A DNA stretch of 64,000 nt from an uncultured Clostridia bacterium. GTDB lineage: Bacteria > Bacillota > Clostridia > Oscillospirales > Ruminococcaceae. Below are positions 47,615-57,835 of this stretch, piece after piece. Numbering within the stretch: the stretch's first letter is position 1; each line of letters begins with the position of its first letter. The notes under the pieces were generated by a model. It searched no databases, was not told where the DNA came from, and saw only the letters and a program-made list of their open reading frames with translations. The DNA is taken from assembly GCA_944387885.1 (NCBI GenBank), contig CALXGR010000001.1, forward strand, positions 1-64,000. The letters run 5' to 3'. The position numbers and the translations under genes are program-made.

Positions 47615-48957
47615 AGCGGAAAGACATCCTGAAAATGTGTCTGCAAAACCTCAAGCGGCGAAAATCCAGAACCTTTCTCACCCTGCTGGGTGTTCTCATC
47701 GGCTGCTGTTCCATTGTAATTATGATCTCCATCGGAATCGGTATGGCGGAGTCTCAGAAAAAACTGCTGGCGGAGATGGGTGACCTGAGCATTATCACCG
47801 TCACCTCCCGGCAGGGCAAGAAGGGCAAGGATCCCCTCAATGACCGTGCCATTGCCTCCTTCCGTTCCCTGCCCCATGTAGCAGCTGTCACCCCCAAAGT
47901 GGGTTTGGATGACTATGATTTTACCGTTACCCTCTATGCCGGGACCAACGACCGGTACACTGCCTATTGGAGCACCGTAGCCGGAATTGACCCTGCCGCC
48001 CTGGACGGGATGGGCTACAAACTGGTTTCCGGAAGTCCCTCCCTCAAGCCGGGAGAATTTCTGGCCGGGCAGTACCTGGCTTACGGCTTTGCGGATTCCT
48101 TCCGGCCCGAGGGAAGCAACATAGTCAATCGGTGGGGAGAAGATTTTTCCCTGGACGGGGAATCCTCCCCTCCACCCGACCCTTACTTTGACGCTTCCAC
48201 CACCCCCGTCATCATAGAACTGGATGTGAACGGGAAAAAGCTGCGGAAAACCTTCCAGCCTGTAGGGATGCTGAAGGAAGACTATGTAAAGGGAGGCGAG
48301 ACCTCCGAAGGGCTTCTCCTCAGCATGACCGACCTGGCCGCCATGATTCAGGAGGCTAAGGGCACCGGCAAGGAACTTTCCTACAAGACCGTTCTGGTCA
48401 AGGCAGATGACATTACCCAGGTGGCCTCGGTGGAAAAGAAAATCCGGGAACTGGGATTTTCCACCTCCTCCATGGAGAGCATTCGGGCTCCCATGGAAAA
48501 GGAAGCCCGGCAAAAGCAGCTAATGCTGGGCGGACTGGGCGCCATTTCCCTCTTTGTGGCTGCTCTGGGCATCACCAACACCATGATCATGTCCATCTCG
48601 GAACGGACCCGGGAGATCGGAGTCATGAAGTCCCTGGGCTGCCATCTGAAAGATATCCGGATGCTCTTCCTGGCAGAAGCGGGAGCCATCGGACTGATGG
48701 GAGGAATCGTGGGCTGTCTGGTCAGCCTGCTGATTGCCCTTATCATCAACCTGGTCTCCCTGGGAGCGGGCTTCGGGCCCTCCTCTCTCCTGTTGGCGCT
48801 TTTCGGAGGGGAAGGCATTACCCGTGTCTGTATCGTTCCCCCCTGGCTTTTGGCGGGCGGAATCCTCTTTTCCGTAGCCATCGGCCTGGGGTCCGGGTAC
48901 TACCCCGCCAACAAGGCGGTACAGGTATCTGCCCTGGAAGCCATCAAATCCAGCTGA
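47611..48957 (+). CDS. MacB-like ABC transporter permease
   Basis: 448 residues, overlapping the preceding gene by ATGA. N-terminal helix (about 20-42; RTFLTLLGVLIGCCSIVIMISIG), an extracytoplasmic domain (about 45-305), and three C-terminal FtsX helices with the hallmark ERTREIGVMKSLGC near 330-343. MacB-type permeases do not transport through the membrane directly but couple ATP hydrolysis to motion outside. Confidence 0.92.
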   Translation: MKRKDILKMCLQNLKRRKSRTFLTLLGVLIGCCSIVIMISIGIGMAESQKKLLAEMGDLSIITVTSRQGKKGKDPLNDRAIASFRSLPHVAAVTPKVGLDDYDFTVTLYAGTNDRYTAYWSTVAGIDPAALDGMGYKLVSGSPSLKPGEFLAGQYLAYGFADSFRPEGSNIVNRWGEDFSLDGESSPPPDPYFDASTTPVIIELDVNGKKLRKTFQPVGMLKEDYVKGGETSEGLLLSMTDLAAMIQEAKGTGKELSYKTVLVKADDITQVASVEKKIRELGFSTSSMESIRAPMEKEARQKQLMLGGLGAISLFVAALGITNTMIMSISERTREIGVMKSLGCHLKDIRMLFLAEAGAIGLMGGIVGCLVSLLIALIINLVSLGAGFGPSSLLLALFGGEGITRVCIVPPWLLAGGILFSVAIGLGSGYYPANKAVQVSALEAIKSS

Positions 48958-48980
48958 TTTTCTCTCCTTAATAAAAGAAG

Positions 48981-49022
48981 AACCGGACCTTTTCCCTTTC
49001 GGGAGCGGGTCCGGTTTTTCTT
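48981..49022 (+). terminator. Terminator of the ABC operon
   Basis: AACCGGACC (48981-48989) and GGTCCGGTT (49008-49016), then TTTC TTG. Confidence 0.85.
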
Positions 49023-49043
49023 GTTTTGTTCTATCTTTACCGG

Positions 49044-49628
49044 TTACAGAACCAGAGCATTGACTGCTTCCATCAGGTCCACGGCCTGGGACCGGGGCAG
49101 CAGGCCCACGGTCTGCCCGTCTACCTGGGCAAGGCAGCTTTCCCCGTCGTACCGGTTCAGGACGATTTCCATGGAGGGATGGGTCTCGCTGTCCAGAAGG
49201 ACCTTGATTCGGATCTCCTCCTGTCCGTCGGCAGCCTGGTCGGTAAAGCTGTCCAGATTCAAAGCGGTGAGGGCAGTTACCAGGTCATCCCCTTCCAGTT
49301 CTTCCTCCTCTTCCCCGGTCAGGAAAATGTTGTCCTCTCCCTTGGCGGTCAGCGTGTAGCTCTCCCCGTCCAGGGTGATTTCAAGCCCTGTGATCTTTTC
49401 CGTGTCTGCGGTAAAGAGCTGGGTGTGGCGCAGATCATCATACCCGGCCTTCATAAGGGTCTGGTACTCTTCCCCGGTGATCTTATACACCAGGGCAGAG
49501 CCTTCCACCTGTGCATAGGCGGTGATGGACTCGGGTTCCTCGTCTTCCTGGGGTTCCTGTTCCGGGTCACGGCTCAGGTTGAGGGTAAAGGTCTCCTGCT
49601 GGTCCTCCTGGGTATAGCTTATAATATT
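49044..49628 (-). pseudogene. 5'-truncated DUF4340 gene
   Basis: The reading frame encodes a DUF4340-like domain (ALVYKITGEEYQTLMKAG and similar blocks, plus SFTDQAADGQEEIRIKV). Coding sequence continues upstream of the only possible GTG (49508) for 40 more codons, as far as a stop at 49629-49631, with no usable start and no ribosome binding site. The neighbour's terminator begins just beyond, so the N-terminus with its membrane anchor has been lost. DUF4340 proteins normally follow ABC-2 transporter genes, absent here. Confidence 0.7.
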
Positions 49629-49631
49629 TCA

Positions 49632-49663
49632 AAGAAAAACCCCCGAAGAGGAATCTTCAGGGG
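49632..49663 (-). terminator. Terminator of the walJ-rlmH-DUF1294 operon
   Basis: CCCC-GAAGA pairs with TCTTC-GGGG around a 4-base loop, followed on the minus strand by T5. Confidence 0.8.
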
Positions 49664-49671
49664 CTAAAGCG

Positions 49672-49932
49672 TTATCTTGTAAGGAACCAGGCGGCGGCAA
49701 TCTGCAAAGCCAGAATCAGGGGAACGCCCAAAATGAATTTTTTCTTGGAAACTTTATGGTGGAAAAGAATCATCCCGGCCAGCATTCCCACGCTTCCCCC
49801 CACTGCTGCCAGCAGGAGGAGGGTCCGCTCCGGTACCCGCCACCGATGGCGGACGGCACAGAATTTATCCCAGCCGCAGACCACCAGGGCAATTCCGTTG
49901 ATTATGGCCAGGTAATAAAGAAGGATGGTCAT
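49672..49932 (-). CDS. DUF1294 family membrane protein
   Basis: 86 residues, two to three membrane helices. CGWDKFCAVRHRWRVPERTLLLLAA is the family signature (internal DKxxA...RVPE). Overlaps rlmH by ATGA. Function unknown. Confidence 0.9.
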   Translation of the reverse strand: MTILLYYLAIINGIALVVCGWDKFCAVRHRWRVPERTLLLLAAVGGSVGMLAGMILFHHKVSKKKFILGVPLILALQIAAAWFLTR

Positions 49933-50414
49933 TTGTGGTACTTGATTCCTTTCGTGATGGTGAAAGCCCGGTAAATCTGTTCTGTCAGCATGAGGCGGGC
50001 CAGCTGATGGGGGAAGGTCATGGCGCTCATGCTCAGCTTGAGGGCGGCCGCCTGTTTGACCTGGGGTGCAAGGCCGTGGGAAGAACCGATGACAAAGGTC
50101 ACGTCCCCTGCTCCGGAAAGAGCCTTATCCTCCAGGAAGGAGGCCAGCTGGGGGCTGGTCATCTGTTTACCCTCCACACAGAGAGCCACCAGAGCCGAGC
50201 CTTTCCGCAGATGGGAAAGGATGTTCTTTCCCTCCGCTTCCAGGGCTTTGTCTATGACCGCCTGGCTGCTGTTCTTTTCGTGGATGGTTTCTTCCGGCAG
50301 TTCAATGATCCTGAAATTACAGAAGGCGCCCAGCCGTTTCTGGTAATCCGCCACACCGGCGGCATAGTACCCGGCATTCAGTTTTCCAAGACAAATCAAA
50401 TCAATATTCTGCAT
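49929..50414 (-). CDS. rlmH: 23S rRNA pseudouridine-1915 N3-methyltransferase
   Basis: 161 residues from MQNIDLI. SPOUT methyltransferase: FVIGSSHGL and the C-terminal knot TFPHQLARLMLTEQIYRAF...YH. Methylates the pseudouridine at 1915 in 23S rRNA helix 69. The start overlaps within 2 bases of the walJ stop. Confidence 0.96.
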   Translation of the reverse strand: MQNIDLICLGKLNAGYYAAGVADYQKRLGAFCNFRIIELPEETIHEKNSSQAVIDKALEAEGKNILSHLRKGSALVALCVEGKQMTSPQLASFLEDKALSGAGDVTFVIGSSHGLAPQVKQAAALKLSMSAMTFPHQLARLMLTEQIYRAFTITKGIKYHK

Positions 50415-50415
50415 A

Positions 50416-51204
50416 TCAAAACTCCAAGGGAGGGCTGACCTCATTTCGCAGCTGGACCTGGACCACTGCCTGGGGCGGCGGGGTGAAGCCTGCGGCTTCC
50501 AGGGTACGGTGAATCTCGCCCAGGGCCAGCTGGGGGGTGTTGTTCTGCTGGCTGAGATGGCACAGGGCAATCTTCTCGCAGCCATTCTGCATGAGTTCCA
50601 GCACCTTGGCGGCACATTCTCGGTTATCCAGGTGACCCCGCTGGCTCCGGATCCGCACTTTCAGGTGGTAGGGGTAGGAGCCGTTCATCAGGCTGGTCAG
50701 GTCGTAGTTGCTTTCCAGGGCTACCAGTGAGCAGCCCTCCAGGTGCTCGTGTACAACGGGGCTGATGAATCCCAGGTCGGTGGCAATGGCCATGGATTTC
50801 CCGTCCGGGGTCCGGATGCGGTATCCACAGCAGGGCACATCGTGGCTGGTGGGAAAAGCCTTGACCACAAAGTCCCCTACCTCCTCGGTACGGCCCTCAA
50901 TGGCGATGGCCTCGGCGGCAGGGCTGAGTATCCCGTTCCATTCCAGCGCATCCAGAGTGGCGGCGGAACCATAGACCGGGATATGATGTTTATTGAGAAA
51001 GACCTGCAGGCCCTTTACATGGTCGCTGTGTTCATGGGTGACCAGGATTCCCTGGCAGTCCGATATATTCAGCCCCAGCTGTTTCAGCGCCGTTACGGTA
51101 GTACGGCAGCTTTTTCCCATATCGATAAGTAGGTATTTTTCTTCCCAGCGCACCAGGCTGCAGTTGCCTGAGGAGCCGGAATATAAACTGATAAATTCTG
51201 CCAT
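50416..51204 (-). CDS. walJ: Metallo-beta-lactamase fold hydrolase, WalJ/YycJ-like
   Basis: 262 residues. Metal motif THEHSDHVKG near 56-65, further ligands in FPTSHDVPC and CHLSQQN. In Bacillus the homologue lies at the walRK locus and affects cell-wall and replication coordination; here it precedes rlmH, as in several Firmicutes. Confidence 0.88.
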   Translation of the reverse strand: MAEFISLYSGSSGNCSLVRWEEKYLLIDMGKSCRTTVTALKQLGLNISDCQGILVTHEHSDHVKGLQVFLNKHHIPVYGSAATLDALEWNGILSPAAEAIAIEGRTEEVGDFVVKAFPTSHDVPCCGYRIRTPDGKSMAIATDLGFISPVVHEHLEGCSLVALESNYDLTSLMNGSYPYHLKVRIRSQRGHLDNRECAAKVLELMQNGCEKIALCHLSQQNNTPQLALGEIHRTLEAAGFTPPPQAVVQVQLRNEVSPPLEF

Positions 51205-51237
51205 TGTTTTCCTGTTCTGTTCTGGGGTTTACAGCAA

Positions 51238-51262
51238 AACAGGCGGCAAGCTGCCGCCTGTT
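51238..51262 (-). terminator. Terminator of murA
   Basis: AACAGGCGGCA / TGCCGCCTGTT with a 3-base loop; only a short T run follows on the minus strand. Confidence 0.65.
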
Positions 51263-51276
51263 GCCTGTTTCGGATT

Positions 51277-52560
51277 TCAGTTTGCCCGGACCAGATCTGC
51301 CATGGGCTTTTCTGCCCGGTGGATATCTGCGCCCAGAGCCTGGAACTTTTCTACAATGTTCTCGTATCCACGCTCAATGTGGCCGGTCTCATCAATTTCG
51401 CTGACACCGTTGGCGGAGAGAGCTGCTACCACCAGGGCAGCGCCTGCCCGCAGGTCGGAAGCCCGCAGAGGTGCAGCGTGAAGGCTCTTGACCCCTTCTA
51501 CCACTGCTACCTGGCCGTCTACCTGGATGTTGGCGCCCATCTTGAGCAGCTCATCCACATACCGGAACCGGTTCTCCCAGATTCCTTCGTTGATGATGGA
51601 AGTACCGGTAGCGGTGCTGAGAAGTACGGTCATAAGGGGCTGCATATCGGTGGGGAATCCGGGATGGGGCATGGTCTTGATCTTGAGAGGCCGCAGTTCC
51701 CCTGTGGCGGAGACCCGAACGGAATCATCAAACTCCTCTACCAGAACCCCGGCTGCCTGCAGCTTTGCGCTGATGGGCTCCAGGTGTTTGGGAATTACGT
51801 TCTTGACCAGCACATCCCCCCGGGTAGCGGCAGCGGCAACCATGTAGCTGCCGGCCTCGATCTGGTCAGGAATAATGCTGTAGTCGCAGCCGTGGAGGTA
51901 GTTGACGCCCCGAATCTTAATTACATCGGTGCCGGCGCCCCGAATTTCTGCTCCCATCATGTTCAGGCAGTTGGCCAGGTCCACCACATGGGGCTCCTTG
52001 GCCACGTTTTCCAGAATGGTCAGGCCGGGGGTTGCACAGGCTGCCAGCATGGCGTTCATGGTAGCGCCCACAGACACCACGTCGAAGAAGATGTGGGCTC
52101 CGTGAAGCTCCTGACCGCTCACCTTGATCATCCCATACTCCACGGTATCCTCTGCTCCCATGGCGGTGAAAGCCTTCAGGTGCTGGTCAATGGGACGGGG
52201 GCCCAGGTTGCAGCCGCCGGGCATGGCCACCTTGGCAGTACCAAACCGGCCCAGCAGAGCCCCCAGGAAATAGTAGCTGGCCCGCATCTGGCGGCTCAGC
52301 TCGTTGGGGACCTGAGTGGAGGTAATATAGGTGGTATCAATTTCGTAGGTATTTTTATCCAGCATCGTCACGTTGGCCCCCAGCTCGCTGAGGATCTGAA
52401 GGGAAACCATGACATCACTGATGGCAGGAAGGTTTTCAATGACACACTTGCCCGCTGCCAGAATGGTGGCAGGCAGAATGGCCACCGCTGCATTTTTGGC
52501 ACCGCTGACGGTTACTTCTCCATGCAGGGCCTTGCCGCCTTTGATTACAAATTTTTCCAA
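51277..52560 (-). CDS. murA: UDP-N-acetylglucosamine 1-carboxyvinyltransferase
   Basis: 427 residues from a TTG (52560) that has AAAGGAGAG upstream. An ATG at 52614 is only a few bases from the predicted transcription start and has no site, so TTG is preferred. First committed step of peptidoglycan synthesis. Catalytic Cys117 in PGGCNLGPRP is intact, so fosfomycin sensitivity of the enzyme is expected. Conserved SGAKN near 20-24. Confidence 0.96.
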   Translation of the reverse strand: MEKFVIKGGKALHGEVTVSGAKNAAVAILPATILAAGKCVIENLPAISDVMVSLQILSELGANVTMLDKNTYEIDTTYITSTQVPNELSRQMRASYYFLGALLGRFGTAKVAMPGGCNLGPRPIDQHLKAFTAMGAEDTVEYGMIKVSGQELHGAHIFFDVVSVGATMNAMLAACATPGLTILENVAKEPHVVDLANCLNMMGAEIRGAGTDVIKIRGVNYLHGCDYSIIPDQIEAGSYMVAAAATRGDVLVKNVIPKHLEPISAKLQAAGVLVEEFDDSVRVSATGELRPLKIKTMPHPGFPTDMQPLMTVLLSTATGTSIINEGIWENRFRYVDELLKMGANIQVDGQVAVVEGVKSLHAAPLRASDLRAGAALVVAALSANGVSEIDETGHIERGYENIVEKFQALGADIHRAEKPMADLVRAN

Positions 52561-52627
52561 AACAGTGACTCTCCTTTGAGTACTCGTATAAGCACGGTCA
52601 TACATTGGGCGCACTTTTCATTCAAGT

Positions 52628-52656
52628 ATTATATATCAGATTTTCCATTTTGAAAA
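52628..52656 (-). promoter_or_regulatory. murA promoter
   Basis: TATAAT (52628-52633) with a weak TTTTCA -35 box (52651-52656) and 17-base spacer on the minus strand. Confidence 0.55.
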
Positions 52657-52730
52657 GACACATTCGTATTATTTGCACAAACTGTTAAAATATTATGAAG
52701 ATTTCTTTGGATTTTTCCCACAATCACCAA

Positions 52731-52771
52731 AGAAAAAGCCAGACCCCGGAAGGATTTTCCAGGGGTCTGGC
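52731..52771 (-). terminator. Terminator of the M23 peptidase gene
   Basis: CCAGACCCC/GGGGTCTGG stem followed on the minus strand by CTTTTTCTTT. Confidence 0.85.
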
Positions 52772-52791
52772 CCAAAGGGTCGCAGATTGGG

Positions 52792-54798
52792 TTATTTGGC
52801 AGGTGCCGACCCAAAAATATTCTTGGCACTGATGATGGTGCCGTTGTAACGGAACTCCAGATGGCAGTGGTTACCGGTAGAAATACCGGTAGAGCCTACC
52901 GCCATGATTACCTGTCCTCTGCTTACTACGTCTCCCACCTTTACATAAAGCTGGGAAGCATGTGCATACAGAGTCTGCCAGCCGTTGCCATGGTCAATGA
53001 TAACATAGTTTCCGTAGCTCCAGTGGGAAGTGGCCGTTACCACTACACCGCTCTCGCAGGCCATAACATCGCTTCCATAGGCTGCACAGATGTCGGTTCC
53101 GGTGTGGTCAGGCTGCATCCAGCGGCTGACATAGGTGTAGGCTGGCACAGGCCAGAGCCAGTTGCCGCCGCCGTAGGCCGCCAGCATTCCGCTGGGCAGT
53201 TTGGTGCCCCGCTCCACAATGGCAGTGACAGGCTGGATAAGGACCTGGTTGCTGATGATCTGGCGGCCGGTTTCGACGCCGTCCACATAGGTGATCTCCG
53301 CCACATACTCCCGGACGCCTTCCTGGCCTTCCTGGATGGTGCGGCTCTTGCCGTAGTCCATATCATCGTTGCTCTGGCTCTCGGTCTCATAGGGGATGGG
53401 CTCCTGCCAGGTGACGGTGGCACATTCCACCAGCTCCAGAGCTCCGGATTCCTGACCAACTTCCAGATTTTCTCCGGTGACCGGCTCATGATCCGGGCCA
53501 AAGCCGTTCAGACTGCACAGTTCCTCCACAGTGATACCGTTGGTTGCCGCAATGGTATCCAGGGTATCCCAGGACTGCACCCGATAGTATCGGGTGGTGT
53601 CCTCCAGCAGAGAGATCATCTCGTCATAGTCTACAATGGAACTGTTGAAGTAAACGCCGCTCTGTTCCTCCCCGTGGTCGATGGTATGTACAAAAGCCAC
53701 ATAGGCATCAGACACGTCCGGGTCGTTTTTCAGCTGCTGGAAGGTGGGGCTTTCCTCCGCCTCCGCCTTCAACTGGTCCATATACTGGGTCAGTTTCTGG
53801 TTGTCCTCCTCGGTAAGGATTCCGGCCAGGTCGCCATCCACATAAACGGCTACACCATTCTGAATCTGGTCACTGCTTGCCCGAAGGATGGCGTCGGTCA
53901 TGGCGTTCTGGGTCATGAGCGGCCCGTCCTGGGTGCCTTCGGTGGCCAGGTGGAAGGACAGGTCAATGGTCCATTCCTCGTCGCTGACAGTACTTCCTGT
54001 GGCCAGCAGCCCTTCCTTCGCGCTGTCAATACGGGCGCTCACCTCTTCCTTGGCGCCCTCAAAGTCCTGCTGATTCTGAACATAACCGATGGTCTGACCG
54101 TTTACCTCTACGCCCAGAATAAAGCTGGTTCCCATCAGGCTTCTCACCGTGACTGCAAAGATAACGAAGGCTGCCGTGGGAACCACATACGCCAGGGTCC
54201 TTTTTCCCAAGGGTGCATATCGAATCACGCCCTGGATGAAATGTTCCTTAACATTCTTCTTTTCACCCTGAGCCCGGGCAGCCAGCTGCTCAGCACGGAT
54301 ATTGTGCAGGCCCAAGACCAGGCGGCGGAAGGGCGCTGTGATTTCGGCAGTGATTCCTTTGATTCCCCGAAGGACAGGGAAAATCAACCGCTGGAGCAGC
54401 AGGGCTGCCTCCCGCCATACAAAGCCCAGAAGACGCTCCGCCATGCGGTATCCCTGGAGAAGTACATATTCGGTCCAGAAGCCCAGCATATACAGGTTGT
54501 TGGTAAGCTGCGCCAGCAGGGGGAATTCATGGATCTTATAGTAAAGGTGAATTGCTTTACGCTTCCATTTCTGGTGAACCTTATGCTTCCATACGACCCA
54601 GCGGCACTGTATGTGGCTGCGGCGGGCAGCTGCTTTCAGGTTAAATCCTTTTTTCATCCTTTCCAGCTGCTTCTGCTGGGCAGCCTCCGCCCGGTCTTTT
54701 CCGGAACCGCTGCCTGAAAGGGAATGTTTGGGGGATTTTTTTACGGAAATCTGCCCTTTCTCTTCCAGGGCCACCGGCTTCTTATTCGGTTCTTCCAT
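52792..54798 (-). CDS. LysM/G5/M23 cell-wall endopeptidase
   Basis: 668 residues. A long basic cytoplasmic region (1-200), one membrane helix (201-219), an extracellular helical region, LysM (about 405-450; VQSWDTLDTIAATNGITVEELC), G5 (about 460-535) and M23 peptidase (about 565-665) with HTGTDI and HCHLEF zinc motifs. Probably cleaves peptidoglycan cross-bridges. The 200-residue cytoplasmic extension is unusual for this class; the LysM-G5-M23 order is typical of Clostridia. Confidence 0.9.
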   Translation of the reverse strand: MEEPNKKPVALEEKGQISVKKSPKHSLSGSGSGKDRAEAAQQKQLERMKKGFNLKAAARRSHIQCRWVVWKHKVHQKWKRKAIHLYYKIHEFPLLAQLTNNLYMLGFWTEYVLLQGYRMAERLLGFVWREAALLLQRLIFPVLRGIKGITAEITAPFRRLVLGLHNIRAEQLAARAQGEKKNVKEHFIQGVIRYAPLGKRTLAYVVPTAAFVIFAVTVRSLMGTSFILGVEVNGQTIGYVQNQQDFEGAKEEVSARIDSAKEGLLATGSTVSDEEWTIDLSFHLATEGTQDGPLMTQNAMTDAILRASSDQIQNGVAVYVDGDLAGILTEEDNQKLTQYMDQLKAEAEESPTFQQLKNDPDVSDAYVAFVHTIDHGEEQSGVYFNSSIVDYDEMISLLEDTTRYYRVQSWDTLDTIAATNGITVEELCSLNGFGPDHEPVTGENLEVGQESGALELVECATVTWQEPIPYETESQSNDDMDYGKSRTIQEGQEGVREYVAEITYVDGVETGRQIISNQVLIQPVTAIVERGTKLPSGMLAAYGGGNWLWPVPAYTYVSRWMQPDHTGTDICAAYGSDVMACESGVVVTATSHWSYGNYVIIDHGNGWQTLYAHASQLYVKVGDVVSRGQVIMAVGSTGISTGNHCHLEFRYNGTIISAKNIFGSAPAK

Positions 54799-54837
54799 GG
54801 TCTTCCCCCTCCTTTCCCTGATAATTTCTATATTTTT

Positions 54838-55710
54838 TCATCTGCTCTCCCATTTTTGGATTTCAGCCATATCCTGAGGAAGCGGACTGGTCACCCTTAC
54901 CCGGGTCTGGGTAAAAGGCAGAGTAAACTCCATCAGCCCGCAGTGGAGGGCGTGCCGCCCTATGACAGTGCGGCTTCCTCCGTACAAATCATCCCCTGCC
55001 AGAGGATGACCCAGCCAGGAAAAGTGGACCCGAATCTGATGGGTCCGGCCTGTGATCGGGATACATTTTACCAGGGAGTACCCTCCCCGCACTTCCAGCA
55101 CCTGGTACCGGGTGACACTGGCCTTACCCTGCGGGGTCACACACCGGCCAATGATGCTGTCCGGTCTGCGCCCGATAGGCGCCGATATCTCCCCTTCTCC
55201 CAAAGGCAGAGCCCCTTCTACCACTGCCAGGTATTCCTTGGTAACACTGGCTGCAAGAAAAGGAGCGCTGAAACTGTTCTGGGCACAGAGGACCAGTCCG
55301 CTGGTATTTTTGTCGATTCGGTTGACCGGACGGAACACCGCCGGGCAGCCCTTTGATTCCATATAATAGCGATAGCCGTTGGCCAGGGTATTTCCCGGAT
55401 GATTCAGGGTAGGATGGACGGCAATTCCTGCCGGCTTATCCACCACCATGGCAAAGGAATCCTCATAGGCCACTTTAAGGGGCAGAGACTGAGCCTCCAC
55501 TGAGGTATCCTTTTCCGGAGGAAGCTGAAAGAAAACTTCCTGTCCCGGCGAAACCGGGACCTTCAGGTGCACCGGCTGCCCGTCCAGGAAAAAGCCCTGG
55601 GTCTGATATTTCACAGATTTGATGGCGGCGGCGCTCATTCCTCCTGTGCGGAGAAAATCCCGGAGAGTATGTCCCTGGAACTGGGCAGGAATCTCCAGCC
55701 GAATCTCCAT
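54838..55710 (-). CDS. RluA family pseudouridine synthase
   Basis: 290 residues from MEIRLEIP with GGAGG upstream. S4-like N-terminal domain, catalytic Asp133 in NRIDKNTSGLVLCAQN, TGRTHQIRVHFSWLGHPLAGD near 240. A second member of the family in this window, only distantly alike to the one at 23455. RNA target not predictable. Confidence 0.92.
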   Translation of the reverse strand: MEIRLEIPAQFQGHTLRDFLRTGGMSAAAIKSVKYQTQGFFLDGQPVHLKVPVSPGQEVFFQLPPEKDTSVEAQSLPLKVAYEDSFAMVVDKPAGIAVHPTLNHPGNTLANGYRYYMESKGCPAVFRPVNRIDKNTSGLVLCAQNSFSAPFLAASVTKEYLAVVEGALPLGEGEISAPIGRRPDSIIGRCVTPQGKASVTRYQVLEVRGGYSLVKCIPITGRTHQIRVHFSWLGHPLAGDDLYGGSRTVIGRHALHCGLMEFTLPFTQTRVRVTSPLPQDMAEIQKWESR

Positions 55711-55749
55711 GGACTGCCTCCTTCCCCTTTTACGGCAATATACTTGTAT

Positions 55750-55778
55750 AGTATACCATAAACTCAGAATTTTGCAAA
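55750..55778 (-). promoter_or_regulatory. Promoter of the second RluA gene
   Basis: TATACT (55750-55755) with TTTGCA (55773-55778), 17-base spacer, minus strand. Confidence 0.55.
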
Positions 55779-55820
55779 CCCAGTTCCTGGGAGTAACAAA
55801 ACTTTCACAGAAAGCCACAA

Positions 55821-55847
55821 AAAAATGCCTGTCCCGAAGGACAGGCA
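55821..55847 (-). terminator. gdhA terminator
   Basis: TGCCTGTCC (55826-55834) and GGACAGGCA (55839-55847) around CGAA; T7 on the minus strand. Confidence 0.92.
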
Positions 55848-55868
55848 TAAAAGGTTCTATTCAAAGTA

Positions 55869-57236
<1,368 letters not shown>

Positions 57237-57287
57237 TTACTTTTTCATATACTTACCCTTTTCCCTCCATAGGAAGAGAACAGGATA

Positions 57288-57316
57288 ATAATACCATTTT
57301 TCCCGCTTTAATGCAA
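57288..57316 (-). promoter_or_regulatory. gdhA promoter
   Basis: TTGCAT (57311-57316) and TATTAT (57288-57293), 17-base spacer, minus strand, about 65 bases before the start. Confidence 0.75.
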
Positions 57317-57368
57317 TAGAGGGTTAAATAAAATATGACTTTTCCCCTTTTCGGATGCCCCCGGCCCC

Positions 57369-57397
57369 TTGAAAAAATTTCCTTTCTATGGTACAGT
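57369..57397 (+). promoter_or_regulatory. rnpB promoter
   Basis: TTGAAA (57369-57374) and TACAGT (57392-57397) with a 17-base spacer, 5 bases before the RNase P RNA 5' end. Confidence 0.8.
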
Positions 57398-57402
57398 AGC
57401 TA

Positions 57403-57762
57403 GGGAAAACGAGTGAAACATACGGCGGCGGGGCGGCTTGTCCGCTCTGAGGAAAGTCCGGGCTTTTCAGAAGCATGGTAACTGCTAACGGCAGCCGGGG
57501 GTGACCCCAGGGATAGTGCAACAGAAAGAAACCGCCGCATTTTTGCGGTAAGGATGGAAAGGCGAGGTAAGAGCTCACCAGCGTTGTGGTGACACAGCGG
57601 CTATGTAAACCCTACCTGAAGCAACCTCCGTATGGGGCATGGGGCCTTTGGTCCCGGCGGAGCTTCGCGCGCCCCGGAGAGGGCTTGAGCTTGCTGGCAA
57701 CAGCAAGTCGAGATAGATCGTCGTTTAATACAGAACCCGGCTTACGGTTCAGTCGTTTTCCC
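57403..57762 (+). ncRNA. rnpB: RNase P RNA, bacterial type A
   Basis: About 360 nt closed by P1 pairing GGGAAAACGA (57403-57412) with TCGTTTTCCC (57753-57762). The universal P4 half GAGGAAAGTCCGGGCT begins near 57456 and its partner ACAGAACCCGGCTTA near 57730. The GGTAAGAGCTCACCAG and GCAACAGAAAG core pieces are present. Catalytic subunit that matures tRNA 5' ends. Own promoter and terminator. Confidence 0.97.
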
Positions 57763-57775
57763 ATTTAAAGAAATC

Positions 57776-57809
57776 ACAGCGCCAGGAATTTTCCCGGCGC
57801 TGTTTTTTA
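57776..57809 (+). terminator. rnpB terminator
   Basis: ACAGCGCC (57776-57783) pairs with GGCGCTGT (57796-57803), then T6. Confidence 0.9.
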
Positions 57810-57835
57810 TTGTCAAGGCAAAATCCTTTACACTT

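Noticed and set aside
49044..49508. Intact 154-residue DUF4340 protein from GTG
   Set aside because: No ribosome binding site at the GTG and protein-like sequence continues upstream, so a truncated gene is the better reading.
57324..57578. Small frame inside the RNase P RNA region
   Set aside because: Lies antisense to rnpB; the RNA explains all of the conservation.
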